Origin: Chitinophaga barathri
Lineage (GTDB): Bacteria > Bacteroidota > Bacteroidia > Chitinophagales > Chitinophagaceae
Assembly: GCF_003807585.1 (NCBI RefSeq)
Contig: NZ_RMBX01000003.1
Coordinates: 434,001-498,000 of the forward strand
Direction of reading: 5' to 3'
Length of the DNA: 64,000 nt
Each line of letters starts with the position of its first letter. Position 1 is the first letter of the stretch. The position numbers were made by a program, and so were the translations under genes. This document shows, in pieces, positions 54,401 to 62,471 of this stretch. The notes below the pieces were generated by a model. It was not told the origin of the DNA and searched no databases. It was given only the letters and a program-made list of their open reading frames with translations.

Positions 54401-54856
54401 TAAGGGAACAGTGGTTTCAAAATCCACTATACGCCCTTTAACACTGCCGGTTTCCTGCCCGGCCGCGGCGTTTGGGACGGGCTGGCGGACGGCCGGTTTT
54501 TCGCTGATCATCACATGCCCGTCTTCCCACACGTATTGCAGGTTCGTGCCTTTTAACACCAATTCGGTAGCTTTCTTAACAGTCATGCCTTTTTCCGAAT
54601 GGGTAATCTTCAGTGCAGTGTATTTATTAATGTCCTGATCGTAGATAAAACGGACACCGCTTTGTTTCTGTATTTCAGCTAATGCTTCCTTCAGGGACGA
54701 GCCTTTGAGATCAAGGCTCACCTTGCCGTTCTGGAAATCCTGGCTGCTGGCCCGGAATGAAAAAAAGAAAGTGAGTATGAAAAGAATATACGCCGGAGAT
54801 GACGTTTTTCGTGTTACAGATCGCCGGAAGCGAAGTAGTTGTACTACTTTTTGCAT
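51476..54856 (-). CDS. STN-domain TonB-dependent receptor (FecA-like)
   Basis: This outer-membrane receptor (1126 aa) has a long basic N-terminus and a signal peptide ending SFRASSQ. A secretin/TonB short N-terminal domain spans about 45-115 (LKEALAEIQKQSGVRFIYDQ, the signalling part that talks to FecR). A carboxypeptidase-like domain follows (about 138-215, GRIVDFETTVPLPGATVKLEGT), then the plug and a barrel ending in an aromatic strand (FIVTLSYSL). With FecR and an ECF sigma factor upstream it forms a trans-envelope signalling circuit: ligand binding should release the sigma factor and raise its own expression. Confidence 0.94.
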   Translation of the reverse strand: MQKVVQLLRFRRSVTRKTSSPAYILFILTFFFSFRASSQDFQNGKVSLDLKGSSLKEALAEIQKQSGVRFIYDQDINKYTALKITHSEKGMTVKKATELVLKGTNLQYVWEDGHVMISEKPAVRQPVPNAAAGQETGSVKGRIVDFETTVPLPGATVKLEGTGRGTISNEKGYYTLNGVRPGEYVLSVTYTGYSPFTELVRIKGNETFDVRMQVGSGSTLGEFVVSNAGRKVTNVTHTTEKALIAEIKNARSVVSGISSQQISMSADRNAAEVVQRISGITVMDDKFVVVRGMNQRYNLTYLNDNVAPSTEVYSRAFALDLIPSRIIDKILVYKSPSPENQADATGGVVKIYTKDAKNVKHFDIEFQTTYRPNTTFSPFLTYQGGKTDWLGFDDGTRRLPSVVPGYGDLKQAKLTPGQYANTFNNVLTFQSRLASPNIQLTANYYNSFKIAGKNLSILSSLSYKNDLLRSDVYQQNGIKEYAWGTTDKISNDNINTQTAQLNLLQNFTYRLGDSSSITFKNFLLQQGQKSAIVRISQPSWGFDASNGSYKKDNILSFSQRFLYAGNVGGTHVLKNKRHNLQWNAGYIFSKQETPDQKVIRLTVPSSELAVGDTSLQWRARGHIFHPDNPDEVPVKMGIISRMWIRNQEGVYNGSLDYTFKASPWLHFRAGTFHQWKERKLARRVYTVMEGDVTNPDNYYVYPGENWYVDPRLVRFREQDLDKVWSEEYFRDDYQGLRVYDRTSGSDVYTGTEQNNSGYVSFQFMPANRLFEVYGGLRFEYNRQKIAAAVPPERAGELNVPILIDNPTSNWLPSINASWRPGESFVMRAGYGKTLNRYEFREAAPYREVDFENNVTIGGNPSLKSATVDNYDLRLEYYPAKGSKGEAISVGVFYKKLLNPIERVNTSNRVISTIPSMGFQNATSATIQGLELEVRKKLDFIPGRFFRSFSTIGSVSIMRSNTRNDTTLGAVVVPTTSDRPLQGQAPYIVNAGLYYDNASTGTKVSAIYNISGTSIYAIGRAYSYNSFVAGGSEFRSSILQLQRHLLDLSFTQRIIRSLQLKFSIQNLLDEPVRFAEDYNYSNKYEPQNPHPDPNPEFGPGKHIEQGDNISREYKPGRLFIVTLSYSL

Positions 54857-54980
54857 ATGTTTGTAAGAATTACGAGTTATCTGTTTTTTGGGTAATTCGC
54901 TCCCGATCCCCGTAGTTACAGGGACATAGGGATGTTGGCATTAGCCGCCCTGATCGTCAAATCGTACGGCTTTTTGTTTT

Positions 54981-55007
54981 TAGCGGCCTGTTACCAGCAG
55001 GCCGCTA
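54981..55007. other. Inverted repeat between FecR and the TonB receptor genes
   Basis: TAGCGGCCTG and its exact reverse complement flank a 7-base loop. It lies in the 174-bp gap in front of the receptor gene. No T run follows on the minus strand, so a leader structure or operator is more likely than a terminator. Confidence 0.5.
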
Positions 55008-55030
55008 TTTCATGTATAATGAGGCCTGAT

Positions 55031-56065
55031 CTATTTTGTTTTATACAAATGATAAGTAGAATCCCCGCGCGCTTCATAGCGGAATTTCCCAAGGATACTC
55101 AGCATCTTCAGGACTTTCTCCACGGGCTCGGTTGCCGCGAACGTGCCGCTCACGCGGTAGGCCGCCGCTTCGGGATCTTTGCAGACCACCGTAATACCGA
55201 ATCGCCGTTGCAATTCATGTGCTACTAAACCCAGCGGTTGTTCATCAAACACCATTTCACCCGATTTCCATTGATCCAGTCCGCCAATGTCCACTTTCCC
55301 GGTGATGGCTTTTGCCGTTGCCCGGTCATAGCTCATTTTCAGGCCGGGTGTGAGTACAGCCAGTTCATGCTGTGCTTTTCCCGCCTGCGCGCTGACGCCC
55401 ACCTTTCCGGTGGCCACTGCTACTTCCAGCGGTTCGCCCTCGAAATTGGATACCCTGAATGATGTTCCCAATACCCTCGTTTGCACGTCACCGGTATGGA
55501 TGATGAACGGATGCGCTTCATCCTGTTTCACGTCAAAGAATGCGGCTCCCTGCAACTCTACGTCGCGCCCTGATTGCGGATAATCTTCAGGATACCTTAA
55601 CGTACTTCCCGCAGCCAGGTACACGCTGGTGCTGTCTGGCAGTATATACCGCACGGGAATGCCCCGCTGGTTTTCTTTTTTGATATAGACCGTGGCCTGT
55701 TCCGTGAAAATTGTTTCCCTGACCTTCCACGCTGCAACGCCGCCCGCAAAGAGAATACCGGCCCATACCGCCGCATTCCGCAGGAAACGTAGTTTCCGGA
55801 CAACCGGGTGGGCTCCTTTTTTCTCATCGGCTACGATCCGTTCATGCACCTGGTTTTTCCAATCCTCCACTTTACGGTCCAGGTCGCGCTCGTCGGCGCC
55901 TGGCAATGCGTATAGCCCGGCCCGCAGATCCTGCTCTTCCATCAGCTCCTGCATGATGGACTTTCCTTCCGGCGTATCCAGCAACGCCTTTACCTGTTGC
56001 TGTTCGGAGTCGGTACATTGTCCCTCCAGGAATTTTCTTAATAGTTTCCCTTGTTCGATATCCAT
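55031..56065 (-). CDS. FecR family anti-sigma factor
   Basis: This protein (344 aa) has a cytoplasmic N-terminal region (about 1-95), one membrane helix (about 96-115, FLRNAAVWAGILFAGGVAAW), and a periplasmic FecR domain (about 120-290: VYIKKENQRGIPVRYILPDSTSVYLAAGSTLRYPEDY, GAAFFDVKQDEAHPFIIHTGDVQTRVLGTSFRVS). A C-terminal STN-like segment (QPLGLVAHELQRRFGITVVC) contacts the receptor STN. It should hold the adjacent ECF sigma factor until the receptor signals. It lies 132 bp from the sigma gene. Confidence 0.94.
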   Translation of the reverse strand: MDIEQGKLLRKFLEGQCTDSEQQQVKALLDTPEGKSIMQELMEEQDLRAGLYALPGADERDLDRKVEDWKNQVHERIVADEKKGAHPVVRKLRFLRNAAVWAGILFAGGVAAWKVRETIFTEQATVYIKKENQRGIPVRYILPDSTSVYLAAGSTLRYPEDYPQSGRDVELQGAAFFDVKQDEAHPFIIHTGDVQTRVLGTSFRVSNFEGEPLEVAVATGKVGVSAQAGKAQHELAVLTPGLKMSYDRATAKAITGKVDIGGLDQWKSGEMVFDEQPLGLVAHELQRRFGITVVCKDPEAAAYRVSGTFAATEPVEKVLKMLSILGKFRYEARGDSTYHLYKTK

Positions 56066-56197
56066 ATGCGAAAAATTGCCGTTCTATTTAAATAAACAGG
56101 GAAAAGGATGGGCGACCACCTATGGAGTGAATAATATTTTATTTTATTTTTTTGAATCCCGGGTATTGAGAATAAACCGGTGGGGAAGAGCGGATGA

Positions 56198-56794
56198 TTA
56201 CCGTATAAAAACGAACAGGAAAAGAGAGATCAGGGGATGATATTCTTTAGTCTGCTCACGCAGCGTGCTTAATGCCGATACCATGTAATTTTCCACTGTA
56301 TTGACGGAAAGGTTCATTTGCTGTGCGATCTCCGCATAGCTCAGGTTTTGTTCACGGCTCAACTTAAACACTTCCCGGCGCCGGGGGCTTAGCTTATCCA
56401 CGTTCGACCGGTAAACGGTCTCCATGTCCTTTGAGATGATGCTGTAATCGGCCTGGCGGCTTTCTACCAGCGTATTTTCCGCGAGTATTTCTATGGAGTT
56501 GGCGGCGGCGGGAATGTTTTTTTGCAGGTAATTGATGATGCGGTTGCGCATAGCGTGCATCAGGTAAGCCCTGACGTTGTTGCCCGCATCCGGTTGCAGA
56601 TGCCCGCGTTTTTGCCACAGGTTGAAGAGCAGGTCCATGACCAGTTCCTCCGCATCCATTGTATCCTTCACATAACCGGTGGCCTGTCTGTATAACAGCT
56701 TCGCATAACGGTCAAACAACGCATTATAAGCGCGGATGTCATCCTGACGACAACATTGCCACAATTCAATATCAGATGCATGCTTATAATCCAT
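56198..56794 (-). CDS. ECF RNA polymerase sigma factor (Bacteroidetes family 1 type)
   Basis: This sigma factor (198 aa) has region 2 at about 10-80 (FDRYAKLLYRQATGYVKDTMDAEELVMDLLFNLWQKR) and region 4 at about 130-185 (LSPRRREVFKLSREQNLSYAEIAQQMNLSVNTVENYMVSALSTLR). The length fits the FecI-like group paired with FecR in Bacteroidota. It heads the minus-strand locus that includes FecR, the STN receptor and two lipoproteins. Confidence 0.95.
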   Translation of the reverse strand: MDYKHASDIELWQCCRQDDIRAYNALFDRYAKLLYRQATGYVKDTMDAEELVMDLLFNLWQKRGHLQPDAGNNVRAYLMHAMRNRIINYLQKNIPAAANSIEILAENTLVESRQADYSIISKDMETVYRSNVDKLSPRRREVFKLSREQNLSYAEIAQQMNLSVNTVENYMVSALSTLREQTKEYHPLISLFLFVFIR

Positions 56795-56897
56795 AGGTAT
56801 GCCTTATACCACTGCAAAATTGCCTGTTTAAATGTTACTACAGTATTAAGTTTTTATAAACAGGCAATAGCGGATCGTTCTTCATCATCCTTCAACA

Positions 56898-56925
56898 GGA
56901 AGGGGAAGCCTTTGCTTCCCCTTCC
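56898..56925 (-). terminator. Probable terminator of the GH2 gene
   Basis: GGAAGGGGAAGC pairs perfectly with GCTTCCCCTTCC over a 4-base loop, just past the GH2 stop at 56933. No strong T run follows, so the call rests on the stem. Confidence 0.55.
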
Positions 56926-56932
56926 GATAAAC

Positions 56933-58765
56933 TTATGGCATTTTCACCAGCCCTGCGTGGTATAGTTTTTCATGCACCTGGTTAAACGACTCCACCGGGT
57001 TTTTGAACACGCGGCGGTCGTAGGTCATCAGCCCGTTCGTCTCCACTTCCACATCCGTAGTCTGGGTGTATACAGCAGCTGACAGGCCGGCCCTGATCAG
57101 CGTTTCCATCTTGATCATATATTCGGAATAACGGGTGAACAGCTCCTGTGCGGTTTTGAAGGTCTGGTAGCCCCAGTTGTCCTTCTGCTGCCACACATGC
57201 CCGTCCACCGGCAGGCCCAGCCCGCCGAACTCTCCCAGCACGATGGCCTGGTCTGTTTTACCATAGATCTCAGGATCGGGCATTACAGGATCGGGATAAT
57301 TATGCAGGTCGATGATATGGCCGGTATGCACAAAGTTCCCGCCGCTGGCACTGTTCACCAGGCGCGAAGGGTCTTTTTTTATCGTCCATTCCGTGATCTC
57401 TTTTGTTTTGAACTGGCCCCATGCTTCGTTGAACGGCACCCATACCACAATGGAAGGCGTGTTGTGCAGCGCATCCATGATCACATTCCATTCCTCGCGG
57501 TAACTTCTTTCCGATTCCGCATTGCGCTTCTGATCTGTGCCGCGTCCGATGATGCCGGGGCGCGGTTCCCAACGGTTGCCCAGGTCGCCGCTCGGCATAT
57601 CCTGCCATACGAGCACGCCCAGTTTGTCGCAATGATGATACCAGCGCGCGGGCTCCACCTTGATATGTTTGCGGATCATGTTAAAGCCCATGGCTTTTGT
57701 TTTCTCCACGTCAAACTTCAGCGCCTCGTCCGAGGGGGCGGTGTATAAGCCATCAGGCCACCAGCCCTGGTCCAGCGGGCCGTACTGGAAAAGGAATTTA
57801 TTATTGAGCAGCATCCGCTGGATGCCCGTGGCGTCTTTGCCGAGGGAGATCTTGCGCATCGCGAAATAACTCTGTACTTCGTCCACCGCTTTGCCTTTCC
57901 GCATGATGCTCATTTTGAGATCGTAGAGGAAAGGATGGGAAGGGTCCCATAATTCAGGATTGCTGATCGTCAGAACAGCCGTAGCGCCCGGTTCTGCTTC
58001 CGCTTCAGCCACCTTTTCCCCGCCTTTCCAGGCGGAGAGCAGCACCTTATCGCCCTGCCCGGGGTTTACCACCGTGGTGGACACGGTGAGCGTCTGTGCG
58101 TCTATATCAGGCGTCTGGCGCACGGAAGCGAGGTAAGTACCGGGAACTGTTTCCAGCCAAACGGTCTGCCAGATTCCGGTCACCGGCGTGTACCAGATAC
58201 CTTCCGGCTTGCGCACCTGTTTGCCGCGCGGCTGCGTGCCTTCGTCCGTCGGGTCCCAGACCTTTACGGTGAGCTCCTGTTTTTTGCCTTTTTTGAGGAA
58301 CCGCGTAATGTCGAAAGAGAATGGGTCGAAGCCGCCGCTGTGGCTGCCGGCCAACTGACCGTTCACATATACGTCCGTTTTCCAGTCCACCGCCCCAAAG
58401 TGCAGCAGCGTTTTACGGCCTTTGGCATCTTTGGGCAGTTCAAAAGTTTGCTGGTACCAGAGCAGCTGGTCTTTGCCGACGGTTTTGCCCACGCCCGAGA
58501 GCGAGGATTCTATGGCAAAAGGCACCAGTATTTTCCCCTGCCAGGCAGCGGGCCACGACGAGTTCCGTGGAGTAAGCGCGTAATTCCATAAGCCGTTCAG
58601 GTTCTTCCAGCTGTCCCGTACAAACTGCGGGCGGGGGTATTCCGCCAGCGTGTTCGCCGGGCTCAGTGTGTCCGCCCATGGCGTGCTGATCTTACCCGGT
58701 ACCGGTTTCCATTCCTGTGCATTCGCAACCGATGCCGCGAATAATAAAATAAGTAGTTTCTTCAT
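56933..58765 (-). CDS. GH2 family glycoside hydrolase (beta-galactosidase/glucuronidase-like)
   Basis: This exported enzyme (610 aa) has signal peptide MKKLLILLFAASVANAQ, which fixes the start at 58765 over a frame reaching 58813. A sugar-binding jelly-roll (about 35-205, WYQQTFELPKDAKGRKTLLHFGAVDWKTDVYVNG), an Ig-like domain (about 210-305) and a TIM barrel follow. The acid/base is Glu447 (WVPFNEAWGQ) and the nucleophile Glu512 (VLGEFGG). It is shorter than most GH2 enzymes because no C-terminal extra domains follow the barrel. The gene is divergent from a DUF1080 gene, 69 bp apart. Confidence 0.9.
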   Translation of the reverse strand: MKKLLILLFAASVANAQEWKPVPGKISTPWADTLSPANTLAEYPRPQFVRDSWKNLNGLWNYALTPRNSSWPAAWQGKILVPFAIESSLSGVGKTVGKDQLLWYQQTFELPKDAKGRKTLLHFGAVDWKTDVYVNGQLAGSHSGGFDPFSFDITRFLKKGKKQELTVKVWDPTDEGTQPRGKQVRKPEGIWYTPVTGIWQTVWLETVPGTYLASVRQTPDIDAQTLTVSTTVVNPGQGDKVLLSAWKGGEKVAEAEAEPGATAVLTISNPELWDPSHPFLYDLKMSIMRKGKAVDEVQSYFAMRKISLGKDATGIQRMLLNNKFLFQYGPLDQGWWPDGLYTAPSDEALKFDVEKTKAMGFNMIRKHIKVEPARWYHHCDKLGVLVWQDMPSGDLGNRWEPRPGIIGRGTDQKRNAESERSYREEWNVIMDALHNTPSIVVWVPFNEAWGQFKTKEITEWTIKKDPSRLVNSASGGNFVHTGHIIDLHNYPDPVMPDPEIYGKTDQAIVLGEFGGLGLPVDGHVWQQKDNWGYQTFKTAQELFTRYSEYMIKMETLIRAGLSAAVYTQTTDVEVETNGLMTYDRRVFKNPVESFNQVHEKLYHAGLVKMP

Positions 58766-58834
58766 AGACCATTTAAATATGACGTGGTGTGCTGAGCGAA
58801 ACAAAATAGACATAAAATTTTATATCTTTCATAC

Positions 58835-59524
58835 ATGAAAACATTTGTCTTTTCCGCTATGCTGCTATGCAGCGCCACGTTATGTACTGCGCAAAGCCGC
58901 AGCCTCTTCAATGGCAAGGACCTCACCGGCTGGCATGTGGATGTGCCCGCGCTGGATAAGGATACCGGCGCCATCAATCCTTTTATCGTCCGCAACGGCA
59001 TGCTGGTAAGCCTCGGCAGGCCGAACGGCCACCTTATCACCGATGCGTCCTACCACGACTACCGCCTCGAAACAGAATACCGCTTCGCGGGCAAACCCGG
59101 CAACTGCGGCGTACTGGTGCATGCCACCACTCCCCGCGTACTGTACGATATGTTCCCCAAATCGCTGGAAGTGCAGATGATGCATAAGAACGCCGGCGAC
59201 TTCTGGTGTATCGGCGAGGACGTGACGGTGGACAGCATGGAAGTATACCGTGGCCCCAAAGACAAATGGGGCGTGGTGGACGGCACCACCCGCAGGGTGA
59301 AGAACCGTACCGACGACTCCGAAAAGCCGCTCGGCGAATGGAATACCATGGTGATAGAATGTGTGGGGAACAAGATCATGGTATGGGTGAACGGGGACCT
59401 GGTGAACAGCGGCTACGACATCACCACTTCCAAAGGCAGCATTGCCATACAGGCGGAAGGCGCGGAAGTCGAGTTCAGAAAAGTGATGCTCACCCCTATA
59501 AAAAAGCTTACCGCTAAGAAATAA
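58835..59524 (+). CDS. DUF1080 (3-keto-disaccharide hydrolase-like) protein
   Basis: This exported protein (229 aa) has signal peptide MKTFVFSAMLLCSATLCTAQ. The DUF1080 jelly-roll is evident: SLFNGKDLTGWHVD, YHDYRLETEYRFAGKPGNCGVLVHATTPR, SLEVQMMHKNAGDFWCIGEDV, GEWNTMVIECVGNKIMVWVNGDLVNSG, GSIAIQAEGAEVEFRKVML. These folds bind or cleave sugars, and some act on 3-keto-glucosides. The divergent GH2 neighbour fits a shared carbohydrate role. It has a clear terminator. Confidence 0.92.
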   Translation: MKTFVFSAMLLCSATLCTAQSRSLFNGKDLTGWHVDVPALDKDTGAINPFIVRNGMLVSLGRPNGHLITDASYHDYRLETEYRFAGKPGNCGVLVHATTPRVLYDMFPKSLEVQMMHKNAGDFWCIGEDVTVDSMEVYRGPKDKWGVVDGTTRRVKNRTDDSEKPLGEWNTMVIECVGNKIMVWVNGDLVNSGYDITTSKGSIAIQAEGAEVEFRKVMLTPIKKLTAKK

Positions 59525-59529
59525 TCACC

Positions 59530-59557
59530 ATCCCGGCGCTCCGCCGGGATTTTTTTT
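59530..59557 (+). terminator. Terminator of the DUF1080 gene
   Basis: ATCCCGGC pairs with GCCGGGAT over a 5-base loop, followed by seven further T, 6 bp past the stop. Confidence 0.9.
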
Positions 59558-59611
59558 GCGCGCCGTGTAAGTTTTCTCCCTTTCCCGCAACTAACAGGGA
59601 AACGAATACAG

Positions 59612-60088
59612 ATGATCATGGACGAAAGGCAATTTCTGCAACAGCTGGCCGAGCACGAGGGCATACTCTTCAAGATATGCCGCCTGTACCGGGATACGCC
59701 CGAGGACCGGGAAGACCTGTTCCAGGAGATCATGTACCAGCTGTGGAAGAGCCTGCCCGGCTACGAAGCCCGCTCAAAGTTTTCCACCTGGCTTTACAAG
59801 ATCGCATTAAGCACCGCCCTGGTACATTTCAGGCGCAGGCGGCCGGCCATTGTATATATGCCCGCCCTGCCCGAAGTGCCCGCCCAGGCGGACGAAAACA
59901 GGCTACTGGAACTGCTGGCCCCGCTGGACGCGGCGGATAAGGCACTGATGGCCCTGTACCTGGAAGACCTGAGTTATGCCGAAATAGCCGAGATCACCGG
60001 TATCACAGAAAACAACGTTGGCGTACGGCTCAACAGGATCCGCGCCAGGATTAAAAAACACATAAACGCATCCTCATGGAAGAATTAA
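59612..60088 (+). CDS. Sigma-70 family (ECF) RNA polymerase sigma factor
   Basis: This sigma factor (158 aa) has region 2 (DREDLFQEIMYQLWKSLPGYEARSKFSTWLYKIALSTALVHFRRRR) and region 4 (LDAADKALMALYLEDLSYAEIAEITGITENNVGVRLNRIRARIKKHI). ATG at 59618 is an alternative start. The gene overlaps the next one by 13 bp, so the two are coupled. No FecR-type gene follows; the downstream membrane protein probably serves as its inhibitor. Confidence 0.92.
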   Translation: MIMDERQFLQQLAEHEGILFKICRLYRDTPEDREDLFQEIMYQLWKSLPGYEARSKFSTWLYKIALSTALVHFRRRRPAIVYMPALPEVPAQADENRLLELLAPLDAADKALMALYLEDLSYAEIAEITGITENNVGVRLNRIRARIKKHINASSWKN

Positions 60089-60606
60089 AAGCCGCATGGC
60101 AGAATATGGGCGCCGGTCACAAAAGCCCTGAAGACCTGAAAACATACCTCCGTAAAATGCCCGTACGCCGGGGCGTACTGTTCCAGATGATCCTGGAAAC
60201 GACTTTGTTCGCGCTTTTCCTGGTATTCTACTACGACGCCTTCGACGGGCATAAAAAACCGCTGTACCTGAACCTCCTGCTGGCAGGAGCGGTAGGTTTC
60301 GTAGTACTCCACAACCTGACGGGCATCGTGCAGGCAATGAATGTACTGAAAGGGAAACACCTGCGCGATGTGCTTACGGCCTATTCGGCTCACCTGAAAG
60401 TGTTCGCCGCCATCTCCGTGGCCAGCCGGCTGGCCATGTATATCTGCCTGATGTTGTTTTTTACCTATGCCATAGAGCTGAATACTTTCAAAGTATGGGT
60501 GCTGATCGGCGCGGCATTTATATTTATCGCGCAGATGGTAGTACTGGTGAGGACCTGGCTGAAACGTATAGACGCCGCGGACCCGGGCCGTTTTGCGGGG
60601 CAATAA
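60076..60606 (+). CDS. Four-helix membrane protein, likely anti-sigma partner
   Basis: This 176-residue protein starts MEELKAAWQNMG, a short soluble segment of about 35 residues (a possible sigma-binding part). Four membrane helices follow (about 40-55, 65-85, 110-135, 140-160) separated by short loops. The 13-bp overlap with the sigma gene is the main evidence for its role. Domain assignment to a known anti-sigma family is not possible by eye. Confidence 0.7.
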   Translation: MEELKAAWQNMGAGHKSPEDLKTYLRKMPVRRGVLFQMILETTLFALFLVFYYDAFDGHKKPLYLNLLLAGAVGFVVLHNLTGIVQAMNVLKGKHLRDVLTAYSAHLKVFAAISVASRLAMYICLMLFFTYAIELNTFKVWVLIGAAFIFIAQMVVLVRTWLKRIDAADPGRFAGQ

Positions 60607-60609
60607 AAA

Positions 60610-60633
60610 ACCTTCCCGTGAATACAGGAAGGT
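60610..60633 (+). terminator. Weak terminator after the sigma/membrane protein pair
   Basis: ACCTTCC pairs with GGAAGGT over a 10-base loop; the T run that follows is short and broken. Confidence 0.5.
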
Positions 60634-60913
60634 ATTTTCTCCAGATTTTATCAGTTAAGAAATGTCAATGTATGCATACATCCGGAGGGCAGCCTATGAA
60701 TAAGCACAGGTCTCAGATCATGCGGGACTGCTGATTAATTATGATGCATTAAACATGCTGGTTTGGCGGAAAGAGCCCCGGAAAAGGGCGGAAATAGCTT
60801 AAGTATTGTAAATACGGTTATATCCTGAGCTATGGAGAAATGAATAACACTCCGAATATAACTCAATTAACAAATATTAACGCGTTAAACGCTTGTTAAG
60901 TTGAGGCATTAAC
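60634..60913. other. Gene-free AT-rich gap
   Basis: About 280 bp between convergent genes. No open frame with coding character, RNA-gene structure or palindromic repeat of the copy A type is seen. TTAACGCGTTAA near 60878-60889 is a short perfect palindrome of unknown meaning. Confidence 0.4.
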
Positions 60914-60948
60914 AAAGCGGGCCGCACCACCAGGTACAGCCCGCTTTT
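60914..60948 (-). terminator. Hairpin downstream of the YhcH-family gene
   Basis: AAAGCGGGC pairs with GCCCGCTTT over a 16-base loop. Short T runs follow on both strands. It lies 87 bp past the minus-strand stop, so it could end either convergent transcript. Confidence 0.6.
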
Positions 60949-61034
60949 GTATTTTACGCGGTCAAAGATCACATGAGGATGCCCCTTTGTGAAAAATTTG
61001 CACAAATAAACACTTTGACAATAAAAGCCAGTAA

Positions 61035-61490
61035 TTAATTTACACTCACCTTCATCACTACTTTTTTCACCTGTTCAGGCCCGTCAGCCCTCAGGTTTGG
61101 CATATGCAGGTCCGTCGGGAAAAAGATGGCGAAATACCCCGCTTCCAGCTTTGAGAAAAAAGACGGTTTTTCAGCAAACAGCATGTAATCGGATGCCTCG
61201 TCATAAGCCTTGCTGGGTTTCTTTTCCAGCATAAAATCGTGCCCGATAAGCTCCTTTCCTTTATGAATATATTGCACGTCAATATACTTTTTGTGGGATT
61301 CCATTTGTTCCCCGCTGGGGTCGATGGTTTCGTATTCATTCACGATGGCGATGATGTCTGTGCCATCCACTTCGTATTTCCCTTTTTCCAGCGTGGAGAA
61401 GTCCGTTTGGGTTAAGTATTCGAAGGTCTTGATGAATTTAGGTCCAAGTCCGTAGTAGAGCGCGGCGTTAGCCAGTGTATCAATGATCAT
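61035..61490 (-). CDS. YhcH/YjgK/YiaL family protein (DUF386)
   Basis: This cytoplasmic cupin-like protein (151 aa) has the family pattern MIIDTLANAALYYGLGPKFIKTFEYL, ESHKKYIDVQYIHKGKELIG and FAIFFPTDLHMPNLR, with His residues suited to metal binding (ESHKKYIDVQY and PTDLHMP). Homologs occur with sugar-acid and sialic acid catabolism genes. Here no such partner is adjacent. It is monocistronic. Confidence 0.92.
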   Translation of the reverse strand: MIIDTLANAALYYGLGPKFIKTFEYLTQTDFSTLEKGKYEVDGTDIIAIVNEYETIDPSGEQMESHKKYIDVQYIHKGKELIGHDFMLEKKPSKAYDEASDYMLFAEKPSFFSKLEAGYFAIFFPTDLHMPNLRADGPEQVKKVVMKVSVN

Positions 61491-61638
61491 AACAAAAAAT
61501 TAATCGGGGATTAATATACGGAGTTTTTGATATCTCCACCGGAAAATCCGTTCGTCGTGCCATAATGCAGTTTATCGGCATTAGCAGCGGTTAGCAGGAA
61601 ACCTCCCGGTAAAATGGTTCTGACCGCTAATTTGCGGC

Positions 61639-62412
61639 ATGACGCGATATTTCCTGATAACCATGCTGGTGCTGGCTGCGGCCTGCTCAGACAAAGACAA
61701 ATCTTCCCCCCTGCCTTTCGAGTCCATTGGCAGCTCCAAAAATCAGCCCGGTATAGGGCCTAACGACGGCGAGCCACTGGGCACCGCATTCACGCTTCCT
61801 GCCGGCACCCGTTTCGTACAGCGCCCTAACCACCGGTTTGATCCCGATCTGGACAAATTGTTCGGTAATGCCAATACGTTTTATGTAGATGTTCACCTGG
61901 TGAACGACGATACCGTGAAAGGAGACCGGATGATCGAATTCCAGCCGGGACTGGTCATGATGGATGTGGCGCCCGGCCGCATACAGAATGGAATGCTGAT
62001 GGACCGGGTACTGATCAATATGCCGCCTACAGGCTCCGGGCCGGGCGGGGTCAACGATACGGTGACCGTATACCTCGGCGTGGTGTGCCTGAATGAAGAC
62101 CGGGGCGTGCCCTGGGGAGACAACCAGGAGGACGACACCCGTGATTACCCCATTGCAAAAGGCATGTACCTGCCATCCGTGGTCACCAGCGACCCGAACC
62201 TCCTGCGGCTCATTTCCTTGCTGGATGGGAAAGACCTGCGGCTGAAACGGCATTACAACCCGCGGGAAATATTTGACGAACACTACATAGAGCCTGAATG
62301 GATGCAGATCTACTCCATGATACAGAAAATGGTATGGAAGATCACCGAAGAAAACGGGCTGGGCAAAGAAGATATACGCGAGCTGACCAATGCGCTCAAT
62401 GCTTATCAGTAA
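61639..62412 (+). CDS. Unknown lipoprotein
   Basis: This 257-residue protein has a lipoprotein signal (MTRYFLITMLVLAAAC). A polar region follows, then a mostly beta central part (FTLPAGTRFVQRPNHRF, NTFYVDVHLVNDDTVKGDRMIEFQPGLVMMDVAPG) and a helical C-terminus (MQIYSMIQKMVWKITEENGLGKEDIRELTNALNAYQ). I do not recognise a family. It is convergent to the AraC regulator, with a shared terminator between the stops. Confidence 0.7.
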   Translation: MTRYFLITMLVLAAACSDKDKSSPLPFESIGSSKNQPGIGPNDGEPLGTAFTLPAGTRFVQRPNHRFDPDLDKLFGNANTFYVDVHLVNDDTVKGDRMIEFQPGLVMMDVAPGRIQNGMLMDRVLINMPPTGSGPGGVNDTVTVYLGVVCLNEDRGVPWGDNQEDDTRDYPIAKGMYLPSVVTSDPNLLRLISLLDGKDLRLKRHYNPREIFDEHYIEPEWMQIYSMIQKMVWKITEENGLGKEDIRELTNALNAYQ

Positions 62413-62444
62413 ACATACTCGATTTATATTGACATCATGAACCG

Positions 62445-62464
62445 CGGGGCCTCTTCAGGCCCCG
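62445..62464. terminator. Shared terminator between convergent genes
   Basis: CGGGGCC pairs with GGCCCCG over a 6-base loop, with T-rich sequence after it on the plus strand. It lies between stops at 62412 (+) and 62472 (-). Confidence 0.7.
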
Positions 62465-62471
62465 TTTCTAT

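Noticed and set aside
54981..55007. Terminator of the FecR gene
   Set aside because: On the minus strand the stem is followed by an A-rich run, not T's, so it was recorded as an inverted repeat only.
60634..60913. tRNA or small RNA gene in the gap
   Set aside because: No cloverleaf arms or T-loop sequence were seen; only a weak palindrome.
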